Shown here in pieces: positions 43,648-53,830 of a DNA stretch of 64,000 nucleotides (positions within the stretch are counted from its first letter, which is position 1; the number at the start of each line of letters is the position of its first letter). Location: positions 186,001 to 250,000 of the forward strand of contig KV918848.1 in assembly GCA_002049455.2 (NCBI GenBank), written 5' to 3'. The DNA is from Porphyra umbilicalis (taxonomy: Eukaryota; Rhodophyta; Bangiophyceae; Bangiales; Bangiaceae). Both the position numbers and the translations under genes were made by a program. The notes beneath the pieces are model-generated. The model was not told the DNA's origin. It worked only from the letters and a program-made list of their open reading frames with translations, and searched no databases.

Positions 43648-43905
43648 CTAGTGTCTATTCCCCTGAGGGGATCATTTGATCCTCTGAGGATCAATTGATC
43701 CTCATATGAGGCACCTCAAAAAAGAACCTTCCAGACGTCCGTTCTGTTTTTTTTCGATACAGGCGAACGCAGCGTGCCCGTCTTACCCGTCGGACTGTTC
43801 AAGGGCACCTGAGGGCACAAAAACGTGCACGGCAAGGAAGAAAGATTCCTTTTTTTCGCGTAAGTAGGATCAATTGATCCTCAAGATCAGGGGAATAGAC
43901 ACTAG
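43648..43905. mobile_element. 258-bp MITE with CTAGTGTC termini
   Basis: The left end CTAGTGTCTATTCCCCTGA and the right end TCAGGGGAATAGACACTAG are perfect inverted repeats. Further in, GAGGATCAATTGATCCTC-type palindromes occur on both sides. The unit is non-coding. It abuts the end of the hAT-like element and appears to split that element's target duplication. No duplication of its own is evident. Confidence 0.75.
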
Positions 43906-45500
43906 GGGCGGGTGCTCCCCCTCCTCTCCCGCTCGGGCGTCGTGCGCGGCGTCGTTGGGCGCGGCGGCACGCCGTCGCCGGGTGGGCGCCCCGCCCGCCG
44001 GGGGGGGGGGGGGCGCTGCCCCCCGTCCCACCGCCGCCGACGGCGGCGTCGGCCTCGCCGCCGTCGGCGCGGGGGCGGCGGTGGCGGGGCCGCCCGGGGG
44101 GGGGCGTTGCCCGACCTTCGCCGCCGCAAGCGGCCGCCGCCCGCGGGGGGGGGGAGACCCGCCACGTGCGCTTTTGTTTGGATGAGGGCGGGGGGGGGGG
44201 GGGGGGCGTTGAGGGGGGGGAGGGGGGGGGGGGGGGGGGGAGCCGCCGCCGATGCCGCCGGACTGGCACGGGTGGGGTGGCCGCGAAACGTTCTCGCGCC
44301 TCGGCCGTGGACGCGCGGGGGGGGAGGGCGGAGGCGGGGGGGGAGGGGCGTGGCGGCGGGCGGCTGCTGCGCCATGCTGCCGGCCGCCGTGCGCAGCCCC
44401 AGCCGCGGCTGTCGGTGGCTGTCGGTGGATGCGGTGGCGGCGGCTCCTCGGCCGCCGCTGCCGCGACGGCCGCGCTGGCGCCGCGTCCGTCGGTGGCCAC
44501 GGGCGGCGCGGCGCGCGCGCGGAGCGCCGCGCGGTGGTGGGCAACGACGACGACCTCGTCCTGTGGTTGGGGCGGGCGCGCCGAGCTCCCCGCCTGCCAC
44601 GCCGAGGGCCTCTGCTTCCCCGTCGACTCTGAACGACCACCAGTGTTGGCCGACACGCTCCCGGGTCTGCCCAAGGACACACCCCCGAGATCTTGGTCGG
44701 CGGGGGCGAGCCGCGTCTGCTGCACGGCCGCGCCGCGGCGAGCGCACTACGGGAGAGCATTGGGCGGCTGACGGCGGCTGGCACCTGCGTGGCGCCCGCC
44801 CCCAGCGTCCGCGACGGGGACTCGCCCGCGTACGCGTGTCACCCCATGGGCGCGTGCTCGGACGGGTGGACCAAGGAGGAGGACGCGTTTGTCAAGCACG
44901 GGTGCATGCCAGAGGGCCACGGTGCGGGCGACACGGTTACACGAGCCGCCTCTCGCAAGTGCGCAAGGCCGCGGAGGAGGACGACGACCGCGTGACGCAC
45001 GCGCCATGGCGGGGGGTAGCGGCGGAGCAGGTGTGCATTGGCCACCACCACACGGTCACGGCGCTTGCGGGCGTCGCACGTCTCATGGTGCCCCCCAACG
45101 TCCCGCCCGTCGGCGTGCGCGTCGTGCGCTCGGCCGGCGGCGGCGGCGGCGGTGGCGGTGGTGCGGCCGTCGACGTCGCTCGGGGCGGCTCGTGGGGCCG
45201 ACGCGGCGGGCGTTTGCTGCGGCCGCTGTTCCCCGTTCCATTGGGTGTCGCTGCTGCGCCGCGTGGTGCGTGGCGGTCGGGGACGCTCTGGGCGTGTCGG
45301 TCTCGCCCGCGGATGGTTGCGTGGCAACGCTCGTGTGGGCGCACGTGGGCGCCTCCGGGGCAGTCGGGGGGTGGCGGAAAGGAGGGGGGCGACGGAGCGA
45401 CGCCGAGGATGGGTGAGAGTGGGCTCCTCCGCATCAAGAGTTTTGTTTCCAAGAACGTACCGTATTGCCCGTAGCCCGCAAGGCACGGCTGGCGACAAAG
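43906..45500. other. GC-rich block with G-quadruplex-prone runs and possible gene relic
   Basis: Bases 44186-44240 are nearly uninterrupted G on the plus strand. Between about 44690 and 45150 two plus-strand frames look protein-like: one includes WTKEEDAFVKHG, reminiscent of a SANT/Myb helix, and the next, in another frame, includes RLSQVRKAAEED and MVPPNVPPVGVRVV. A frameshift or intron would be needed to join them. The remainder is low complexity. Confidence 0.35.
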
Positions 45501-45842
45501 CCGCTCCGCCTTGCCCCACTCAGCATGAATGGTCTGCTGCTAGCTGTGTGTCATGTCCGATACTGGCCGACGCAGCCGCCGCCGCCGATGACGCCCGCGG
45601 GGTTCACCACGGGGAGTGTGGGGGTAATGCGGCACGGCATCGACGACAGAGTGACGCAGCCAAGTTGGGTGGGTGCCATGTCATGCACACGCTTTCAAGC
45701 GTGGCTGTACAGCCAAACGCCAGGCACGCCGCTGCCGACATGGCAGAGGACGATTCACAGTTTCCTCAGATCTGTGTGCGGATACAGTCATTCTCCATTC
45801 CTGTAGGTTCCTTTCTTATCCAGGGGTGGATAGCAACGGAAC

Positions 45843-46018
45843 TATTGCTATCTTCCCAATTTTGGCCGATGCCGTCGATGTCAAGAGGGGTGATCAACTG
45901 TGCGAAACAGTTTCTCAGCCATCCATTCAGCCGGATAAAGTCATTCGACCAATGGGCAGTTGACCGAGACCCTGTCTTGACTTCGACCACATCGGCCAAA
46001 ATTGGGAAGACAGCAATA
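45843..46018 (-). mobile_element. 176-bp MITE, copy 2
   Basis: The inverted copy of the unit at 11904-12079, with the same TATTGCT... ends, the same length and TA at both outer ends. Confidence 0.85.
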
Positions 46019-46141
46019 GGTCGACAGACAATCGCAGTCCACAATAGCGATCGTCCGATGCAGGTCGGATATACAAATTGGAAAACACTTAAAATCTCGC
46101 AACAAGTCGGGCTGACAGCATTTTTATGGGAGCACCCACCC

Positions 46142-47450
46142 ACGCCTAGTTAAGGTGGCTCTTCTGGGTCTGAGCATTACACTGCAACGTGGTAAAATAT
46201 CAGTGGCCGAGATCCGTTTGGGACGCGTCCCAATTTTATAGGCCTTAACGGCCCCTGTGAGAGGGGTGGCTGACCGCAGAGGATGAGCCGTGGACTGAGC
46301 CGTGATCCGTCGGATCACGTCTTGCCCGCCTTTTCTGTCCGCACAGTTCTGGTCGCCTGCAGGCGTTCTAGCGGCGCGCGCGCCGTCGCGATCGCCAAGT
46401 GGTTGTCTTCCTGCTGTGGAGGGGAGAAATATGGCGGACGACGTTGGAGACCGAACGTAAGTGCGGCCGCTTTGTGAGGAAATCAGAGGAACCGAAGCAG
46501 GCAACAGGGAGTGGACGGGGGGGGGGGGGGGAGCAGCCGGGAGTTGCAGAGCAACACAGAGGCACTCACCTTTCCCGTGACGCACCTGCGTATTCCCCCC
46601 CCCTTTTCTGCGCTCTTTCATGTGAATGACTACACAGGGCAACCACAGCAGACGTCGTGCAGTCCTTCAGTGGCACGCTATCTTTTTTGTGCTCTCTCTT
46701 TCTCAGAAGTGGTGCACAGAAACTGCATGCAGACATGCAGCCGAGGACGGCGAGCTATCGAAACCCATGAATAGACCAGCAGAGCCGGAGTTACGGCCTG
46801 CTGACCGCCCCTACGGCCCATCAAATGCGCCACGGGGGGGGGGGGGGTCTTTATGCACACCCTCCGATGTTTGGGGACCTCCCCCTGTGTTTTTCCGGGC
46901 AAAGGACATGCGCTGAGCTCGAACATGCTCTCAGAAAGTGTTTCTCATCAGTTCCCCCTCTTTCCCGACCCCATCTCGCTCGACACAGGCGCGCCTGGGG
47001 CGCCCCAGCTATCTTTTCTGCTGATACCTTTTTCAGACGGTTTTCACACGTCTGGCAAGGTGGAGCATAGCCCGGCACAATGAGCTAAACAGAAGCGTAA
47101 ACGGTTGAGCAAGGGCGGAGATATGCCGCGTTGGCCGCACGGCCGAGAGGTACACAGTGAAGCGACCTCGATTGCGGTGTTGCTGTACCCGTCGCGCCCG
47201 GTTCAGGATTCGCGCAACGACCGAAAGTGATTTGTTCGCCACCGTCCCATGTTGGCCCTTGAGCGCAGATGCCTGTCGCCACGTTGCGATCTGGAGAGAC
47301 AAAGAGGCGCATTTCCGATAGATGGCGGAACAGAGCTGACATCAGGGTCTTCTGCCAATGAGGGGTCTCATTTGGATGTGAGAGCCAACCATGTGCAGCG
47401 ATTCCTCTAAAAACCCAGAAGAGCCGGAACACTGGGCCTTAACTAGGCGT
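46142..47450. mobile_element. Inverted-repeat-flanked segment, ~1.3 kb
   Basis: ACGCCTAGTTAAGG (46142-46155) and GGCTCTTCTGGGT (46157-46169) recur inverted at 47437-47450 and 47413-47425. The right arm carries an extra ~11 bases between the two blocks. The interior has no recognisable ORF. It may be a non-autonomous element, or its right arm may relate to the pogo element whose transposase follows. Confidence 0.5.
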
Positions 47451-47877
47451 GCACCGTCGTCGCACCCGTCGTCGTCGCCGGTACACCCACCGTCGTCGCC
47501 GCGCTCACCATTTCCGTGAAAATGATTGGGTCCGGTGCTGTTTTGGTCCCAATGCCGGGCCTCACACCCCCATCTCAAACCCACCCCCCATCCACCCCCC
47601 CCCCCCCCCCTGTCACCCCTCCCCCTGCTACGCGGAGGCCCATACGAGCTCCCCACAACGTCTGGCGACGTCGGAGGACGCTGTTGCTGCTACTGTCGAG
47701 GCTGCTTTTGAGAGGGCTGTCCCAAATTTGACGCGTGAGTGGCCCCACGCTGTCCGGGAAGCGGCGAAAGCGGCAGCAGCAACATGTCAAGGACTACTAG
47801 CGGCCGGTGGGCCGACTCAGGAGGCGGCAGCGACGCGCGGGTACGACGTCGAGGCGGCCAATGGCCCACACGCGGCC

Positions 47878-49620
47878 ATGATGGTCGCCGGACGGCGTCG
47901 GCGCAGACCGCGCCAGGAGATTTCAATCGGCGTCAAGAAGCAGATTGTGCGCCTGCGTGACGCCGGCATCTCCTGGCCTGTGGTTTGGCGGCAGTTGCCC
48001 ATGCCCATCACTAAGGATACGGGTAGGCGAATCATGCAGTCTGCCTCGCAGTATCGAGCCATGTCAAACGATCCACACACATTGGCACGGACGACCTGCC
48101 GGGAGGGCAAGTGGCCCGAGCTCGATGCTAGGCTCTACAAGTGGTACCTGGCCGTGTACTCGCTCGGACACCGCCGCATCCCGATCACCACCGCCCTCCT
48201 CAAAGAAGCGGCGAGCATGATTGCCGCCCGTCTCTCCATCGATGGTTTTGCGGCTCGCAATGGCTACGTGCGCGGCTTTTTAAAGCGCTACGACATCTAC
48301 AACGTGGCGATGCACGGGCAGGCCGGCGCTGCCAACCTGGTGGCGGCAGCAGCTACTGTGGAAGACATCCGGCGGCGGCTGGAAGCGTACCCCCCGGATC
48401 GTGTTTATAATATGGATGAGACGGGGTTGCTTTACCAGTGCCTGCCATCCCGGTCGTACGTGCCCTGCCGTGATCGCCGCCACGCACGGGGCACCAAGGC
48501 AATGCGCAACATGGAGCGGGTCACCCTCGTGCTTTGTACGAATGCAACGGGTACCCACAAGCCTCCCGTGGCCATGATTGGTCAGGCCGAGAACCCTATG
48601 TGCTTCCGCGGGGAAGGCAATGCGTGCCCTCTGCCGTATTTCAACCAAAAACGGGCATGGATGGACAAGCACGTCTACGAGCGTTGGTGGAATAACGTAT
48701 TCCTGCCGGCTGTGCACCAGCGGCACAGGGGTGCCAAGTGTGCCCTAATAATGGACAACGCTTCAACCCACGACGTCAACCTGAACGCTGAGGACGTGGA
48801 AATAAATTTCCTTCCCCCCAACAGCACCGCGGTGTACCAACCAATGGACGCTGGAGTAATCGCCTCGCTCAAGCGGCGCTTCAATGGACGACTGTTGGCA
48901 ATCCTCGTGCGGTCGCTACCTGATCCCCTCGTCTCCCCGCCCCCCTCCCCCCAGCCGGACCCCCTGCGTACTCCGCCACCGGAGCCACCGCCGCCACTCC
49001 CACAGACGCCGCCGCCACTCCCCCCACCTGCAATCCCCCCCATGGCGCCACATGGCTTCCGAGAGGGGAATGATGAGCTGTGGAGGGTGCCGGCTGTCAA
49101 CGTATTGCAGGTGCATGGTGCGCCGCGGTCGGCGGCTCTAGAGGCACCAGACGACGCGGCGGATGCGGCGGCCCAACAGGGCCTCCTTGCTGCTCTGCTG
49201 CCCCCCCCTGACCCGACACCGCGGCCGGCAAGAAATTGTGGCTTAGCTGGACGCGGTGCTGCCCACCTGCTGGACGCTGCGACACTGATCGCAGAGCAGT
49301 GGGAGAAGGTGACACCGACCTCTGTATTACATTGCTGGTTGAAGTCGAACATCCTCCCTGTTGCCATGTCTGCATCTCTTACTGCTTCTCGGGGCGAGTA
49401 CCGGCAGGGGTTTGGCAGTGTGGAGAGTGATTTGGACGAGGTGCTTGCTCTCATGCGGGGCACCTCCCTGGAACGGGAGGTGATTGGGGGCGCGAGTGAG
49501 TGGGATGCTCGCGAGGGTTTGCGTGCGTGGTTTGGTGCTGAGGATAACGAAGATGCCATCGTGGACACGGCGGATATGATCACCTTGTCATCCGACGACT
49601 CTTCCGATGCCAATGAATAA
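47878..49620 (+). CDS. Pogo/Tigger-type transposase (CENP-B-like HTH, DDE_1), intact
   Basis: The open frame extends upstream to 47449 without an ATG; the first ATG (47878) gives 580 residues. Residues ~14-55 fit the Psq-type helix-turn-helix and ~80-142 the CENP-B/Tc5-type second HTH (GFAARNGYVRGFLKRY). The DDE_1 core has Asp180 (YNMDETG), Asp293 (IMDNASTH) and Asp324 (VYQPMDAGV), a DD30D spacing usual for pogo-like enzymes. After the third Asp there is an unusual Pro-rich stretch (~350-400). No frameshift or stop interrupts it. AATAAA overlaps the stop codon. Its terminal repeats were not identified; it may be the source of activity for TA-flanked MITEs in this genome, which is inference. 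Confidence 0.9.
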   Translation: MMVAGRRRRRPRQEISIGVKKQIVRLRDAGISWPVVWRQLPMPITKDTGRRIMQSASQYRAMSNDPHTLARTTCREGKWPELDARLYKWYLAVYSLGHRRIPITTALLKEAASMIAARLSIDGFAARNGYVRGFLKRYDIYNVAMHGQAGAANLVAAAATVEDIRRRLEAYPPDRVYNMDETGLLYQCLPSRSYVPCRDRRHARGTKAMRNMERVTLVLCTNATGTHKPPVAMIGQAENPMCFRGEGNACPLPYFNQKRAWMDKHVYERWWNNVFLPAVHQRHRGAKCALIMDNASTHDVNLNAEDVEINFLPPNSTAVYQPMDAGVIASLKRRFNGRLLAILVRSLPDPLVSPPPSPQPDPLRTPPPEPPPPLPQTPPPLPPPAIPPMAPHGFREGNDELWRVPAVNVLQVHGAPRSAALEAPDDAADAAAQQGLLAALLPPPDPTPRPARNCGLAGRGAAHLLDAATLIAEQWEKVTPTSVLHCWLKSNILPVAMSASLTASRGEYRQGFGSVESDLDEVLALMRGTSLEREVIGGASEWDAREGLRAWFGAEDNEDAIVDTADMITLSSDDSSDANE

Positions 49621-51805
49621 ACGTTGTCGGCAAACAACCAAGCGCATGGCTGAGGGGGATGTGGGGGGAGGAGCTGTTGGGGCGACAGGCCCAAGACAGA
49701 ACAGAATGGAAATCAAGAGACAGGAACTTGTATGGGCATGGCTATACCAATACGCGAGCGTTCATCCACACTGTCGGCTGTGCTGGCACGCCCGCATCTC
49801 TCTCAGTCCATCCCCCCGCAGGTCGCGACGACCACACATGTGTACCCACTGCAGTCCATAACACCGATTGTCCAGCACCCCACAACTTCCCCTCCTACAC
49901 ATCACATCAACAGCGGGGATGCGCACAGGTGAGCAATCGAGGGTGCCAGAAAAAGCCGGACAGACTTGGTGCGCCATGCAGAGAGATAGAGGACATGCCA
50001 GAAAGGGAGACGGGGACAGGCAACATACATGGGTACATGGCGGAGGAGGGAGGTAGGTGGGATACCAAGCCACCCCGATCCCCGCACCCAAACTACATCC
50101 GGGGCAGACAGCGTCCCGGTGGGGGGGGGGAAGCACTATAGACTCACTTGCGGCCGGCTAGCTGGCGTGGCGTGCTCACACTGAGGTCAGCGGTGCAGGA
50201 GTGGGCGTCTTGCCGCTGTCACACGCACTGTTCCAAACTGGGCGAAGACGAGCGAACGGCAACGCAGGGGACCGGCCAATGATGAGCAATTGGATCAGGG
50301 CGGTGGCTCCAGTCATAGCAACTCCTGCTGAAGAAGAATTGAGTCTCCTAGATACTCCTGCGATCATCTCATCTGAACTGATCAACCGCGATCACTGGGC
50401 GTCACTTCTTCGAGCAAACGGCGATCTGGTGCGAAAAATGAAACGACTGGACTGGAATCCATATCCCAGCTGTCTTAAGACGATCGACGAAAGGGGTGGA
50501 CAGGAATGGAGAAAGACTGTACAGTGTGTTCTCCTTATGAGAGACAGCTGATTCAGCTCAATATGAATAAAACGTGGCCTGCAGGTCCTACAATCGACGA
50601 CTCGCGACCCATATTCTCTTGTACACGATTTTCTTATATCGAGAACGCACTTATGTGTTTGTGTGAAACCTCGTTTCCAGGGGCTGGAGAGGGGTCTCTT
50701 ATGTGAGATTCGAAGTCCTTCAAGATGCTGCACCCAAGACGAACGTCCGGCGCTGAATTCTTTGCGGCCCCAAGACGGAGGCCCCCGTATCATGTACCAC
50801 CAAGGGTGCCGGAAAATCTGCCGATCCTCAGCCAATCGTTAGTACAAGGGGGTACTAACGATAAGCTGTCGTCGCTCCTAAGGAGGCTTCTGAGCCATTG
50901 CGCCAACGATTCGATGACAGAGTGCCACGCGTACGCGAGCGGAGCCGCAGCATCGTCCGGCATGAACGTGGCATGAAATATTCTCATACATGTTTGAATC
51001 GATATCCGGCATTCCCCTTCTACTGCCCCCAATCGTATGTCTCGACATTTACGCGTTTCCTTTTCATCCTTTCACTCTATGCCGCGCTTCTTGTTGCGTT
51101 CTCAATGAAGTTTTCCTGACTTCTCGGTGTATTCTTGTCAACGACATTGCCTTCGGACACCTGCGGCAGTTGGTGTCGTTCTCAGACGTTTGCAACGAGG
51201 CTCAGTGTCAGGTCACCAGCGAAGTCAACCAGAGAGCGTCGCAGTCACCGTCCGACGATAACTTGTATGCAATCCATGTCTACACCTCAGACATCTTTTC
51301 CTAATTTCGTTCTGAAACCATTGATTGAGGACCCCTGGCGTGCTTGCTTGTGGTTGCACCACGTGAAAGAAGACGAAGTCAGCAAAGATTGAGCATCCTT
51401 TTTTCTTTGCACACTGGTCGTCGGATGTGATCTTGTGAAACGGACGCCCCCCTTCTATTGCTGCTTGCCTAATTCTGTCCTGGTGGACTGAGACTTGGAC
51501 TGACTGCGAACAAGGGCCTACAATTGGCTTAGGAGCGCTGTCAGACGCGACTTCAGCCAATAAAACGTGCGGGTTCGTGACGAGGGCCTTGCACAGACCA
51601 GAAGTCACTGGTTTCCTACCCTGCAAGCGGATCATCTCCGCTCCGAGTCCAGATCGTGCCGTGATCCGGAGAATTGTCACTGTTTGCCCTAGAGATATGC
51701 GAAACTGCTGAGATGCCGATGTGCGATTCCAATGCGTATGAGCACATCGGTGGTGTGAGAAAGACAGAGTCGGTCCCAGGGGGTCACCTGATTGGTGGAA
51801 CACAG
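49621..51805. other. Spacer with one small weak ORF
   Basis: A plus-strand frame at 50201-50551 (ATG at 50279 or 50282; SSELINRDHWASLL) has protein-like composition but no recognised family. A minus-strand frame at 51225-51857 is open for 210 codons, also unrecognised. Nothing else is seen. Confidence 0.35.
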
Positions 51806-51832
51806 TCAGTCCCAGTCCCAGTCCCAGTCCCC
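51806..51832. repeat. Hexanucleotide microsatellite
   Basis: About four units of CAGTCC in tandem, 40 bp before the third 176-bp MITE. Confidence 0.8.
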
Positions 51833-51870
51833 CAGGACAAAAATGGGCAACCAGCAATACCTTGACGTCC

Positions 51871-52046
51871 TATTGCTGTCTTCCCAATTTTGGCCGATGT
51901 GGTCAAAGTCAAGAAGGGGTCTGGGTCAACTGCCCATTGGTCAATCAACTTTAGCCGGCTGAGTGGATGGCTGAGACGCTGTTTCACACTGTTGATCACC
52001 CCTCTTGACATCGACGGGATCGGCCAAAATTAGGAAGACAGCAATA
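51871..52046 (+). mobile_element. 176-bp MITE, copy 3
   Basis: Same orientation and length as the copy at 11904-12079, with identical first 20 bases and one change near the right end (AATTAGGAAG instead of AATTGGGAAG). Confidence 0.85.
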
Positions 52047-52591
52047 TCATAAAAAAAGTGACGAAATCGACACAGCACCCCACCTCAGATGGCCCGAATC
52101 GGTGATTGTTTCCGAGGACACAGTGGCCCATATTGGCCCGAATCGCCACATGGCCCGTACGATAGTGTGAGGGTGACTGTGTCCTCGACACAGCTATTTC
52201 GACAGCGGTGTCGCATAAAACACCGTGTCACCCCAGCCCACAAAAACAGATTGGGACACCAGCCGAGCTGAGGGAACCGGCCCGCACACCCTTGCTCTAC
52301 TCTCTCCCGGTGACACAGTCACCTAGGAAGACACCCGAAAGCGCAAAGAGGGAGGAAGGAGGTAGGATCGCAGGTTTTTTTGTGGGGAAGCCGTGCCACG
52401 GGCGCCCTGCTGTCCCCTTAAGCTATCCGAGCAAGCGGGCCCGAATGACCCCGAATCCCACACAGTAGCCTCCCCAGGGGGAGTTTCAGGGATCCATATC
52501 AGTGGACCCCCCTACTGTCGAGCATACAATTCCAAGACGAACTAGTACGCACCCCGTTTTGCAAACCGGGCGCCAAAGCGAAGGTACCACA
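52047..52591. other. Spacer with a hairpin
   Basis: CGAGGACACAG (near 52113) and CTGTGTCCTCG (near 52176) form an 11-bp inverted repeat around short TGGCCCGAATCG repeats. No gene was recognised. Confidence 0.5.
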
Positions 52592-53830
52592 CTAGCCATC
52601 GCCTTCTAGTGAACAGTCTACGACTACCCGCTCGAGGCGGCTCGAAGACGAGTGGCTGTGCGTCGTGACCGGCGCGGTGCTGGCAGCAGCCATCTGGTCG
52701 ACGTTACTCGTCGCCAGGGCACCGCTTGCCGACGCAGCAGCTGCGTCGTGCGCCCAGTCTGCCACCACACCCAGTGCCTCTACCCGCACCGCTAGCGCCG
52801 CCACTGCCACTGCCGTGGGGGCCGTGCCCGCCTCCGCCACCGGCGGGTCGGCGACCACAGGTCGGCGCCAACGCTCCCACGATGTGGGTGAACACCGCTT
52901 CCATCCATAGCCGGCCTCGTAGGTACCCTCCTCGATCGCAGCCGCGTGCCGCGCCGCCTGGACTGGGTCGTCCTGGAGTGGCGCGCGTGGCACTGTGTAC
53001 CCCCGGATGTGGGGGTACACGCTCCGACCCTGCATGCTCTTGACGGCAATCTTGCACATGTTGCGCGTTGCGTTGGTGTCTCGCCCGACCTACGTCGCCG
53101 AACACGCAACGTTGGTGCACAGCTTGACCCCCCACAGCGCCAGCGGGTCGGTCCCAAACTCCCACATGCCGTGAGCCGCAATCGCCTGCAACACCTTTGT
53201 CCGCACCACCCCTGCGTGCTCCTTGGCGCGCTGGGCAGCCGCACTGTCGCGTGGACCCGACCGAATGCCGTTCATCACACCCCGTCGCGCGCGCCGACCG
53301 TCGCGGAGGGGGGAGGCGCGCTTGGCCGCCGACGCCGATGCGCGCTGCGCGTAAGTGCTTTTCGCCTTGAGGGGCGTCAGGTCGACCGGCGAGTCGGGCG
53401 ACACGTACGTGTTGCACAAGCCGTGGCTGCACTCGGCACACGTCTGACTCGTATTGTGCTCGTCATCGTACACGAGAGGCACGTGTTTGGCCATGCGCCG
53501 CACGAGGTCGACGCTGCCAACGCGGGGCCTGCATCGGCATTTGGCCACCACCGCCTTAGTGCGCCCGTTGCCTCGCGGTACGCCCCTTTGGAGACGACCA
53601 GAGTCGCCGCCGCCGGCGAAGCGCGCGCGCGCGATCTTGTGGTCGTGGCCGCACGCCGAAGGGTGGCACACAGGACGCACAGACGGTCTGCCGACGGCAG
53701 CGGCGTGCCGGGCGCACCAGGTTGCGGGGGCTCGACGTCGCAGGCGGGCGCCCCGTCGGGGGCAAAGAGTCTGCCGGCCGCCCTGGCACCAGCCGTCGTC
53801 GGACACCACAGAAGCGGTTTACCGACAAGG
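52592..53830 (-). pseudogene. Fanzor/TnpB-like RNA-guided nuclease, C-terminal half, interrupted by TAG
   Basis: Read on the minus strand, one frame runs from about 53819 to TAG at 53092-53090 and continues in the same frame to TAG at 52592. It carries ARARFAGGGDSGR (GxGD-like strand), then VYDDEHNTSQTCAEC, the Glu and zinc-ribbon signature of OrfB/TnpB and Fanzor proteins (Glu at 53461-53459). About 103 residues later come the second ribbon pair (LCTNVAC) and, after the TAG, GRDTNATRNM, the last RuvC motif (Asp at 53080-53078). The order matches the TnpB/Fanzor C-terminus. The ribbon insert is unusually long. RuvC-I and the guide-RNA-binding region are not found in this frame. TnpB and Fanzor are RNA-guided DNA nucleases spread by transposons. 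The stop, and frame changes upstream, make this a probable pseudogene; a very short intron or read-through would be the alternatives. Confidence 0.75.

Noticed and set aside
43912..45474. 520-codon plus-strand ORF
   Set aside because: Most of it is Gly/Arg runs from G-rich DNA. Only short parts look protein-like and these are in different frames.
53090..53092. TAG as a reassigned sense codon
   Set aside because: TAG terminates other good frames here (899-1420, 4190-5026, 30860-34636) and the final frame of the same nuclease at 52592, so reassignment is unlikely.
53090..53120. A very short intron that would remove the TAG in the nuclease
   Set aside because: The TAG could end an acceptor, but any GT upstream within the conserved ribbon gives an intron below about 35 bp, much shorter than the 109- and 135-bp introns seen here.
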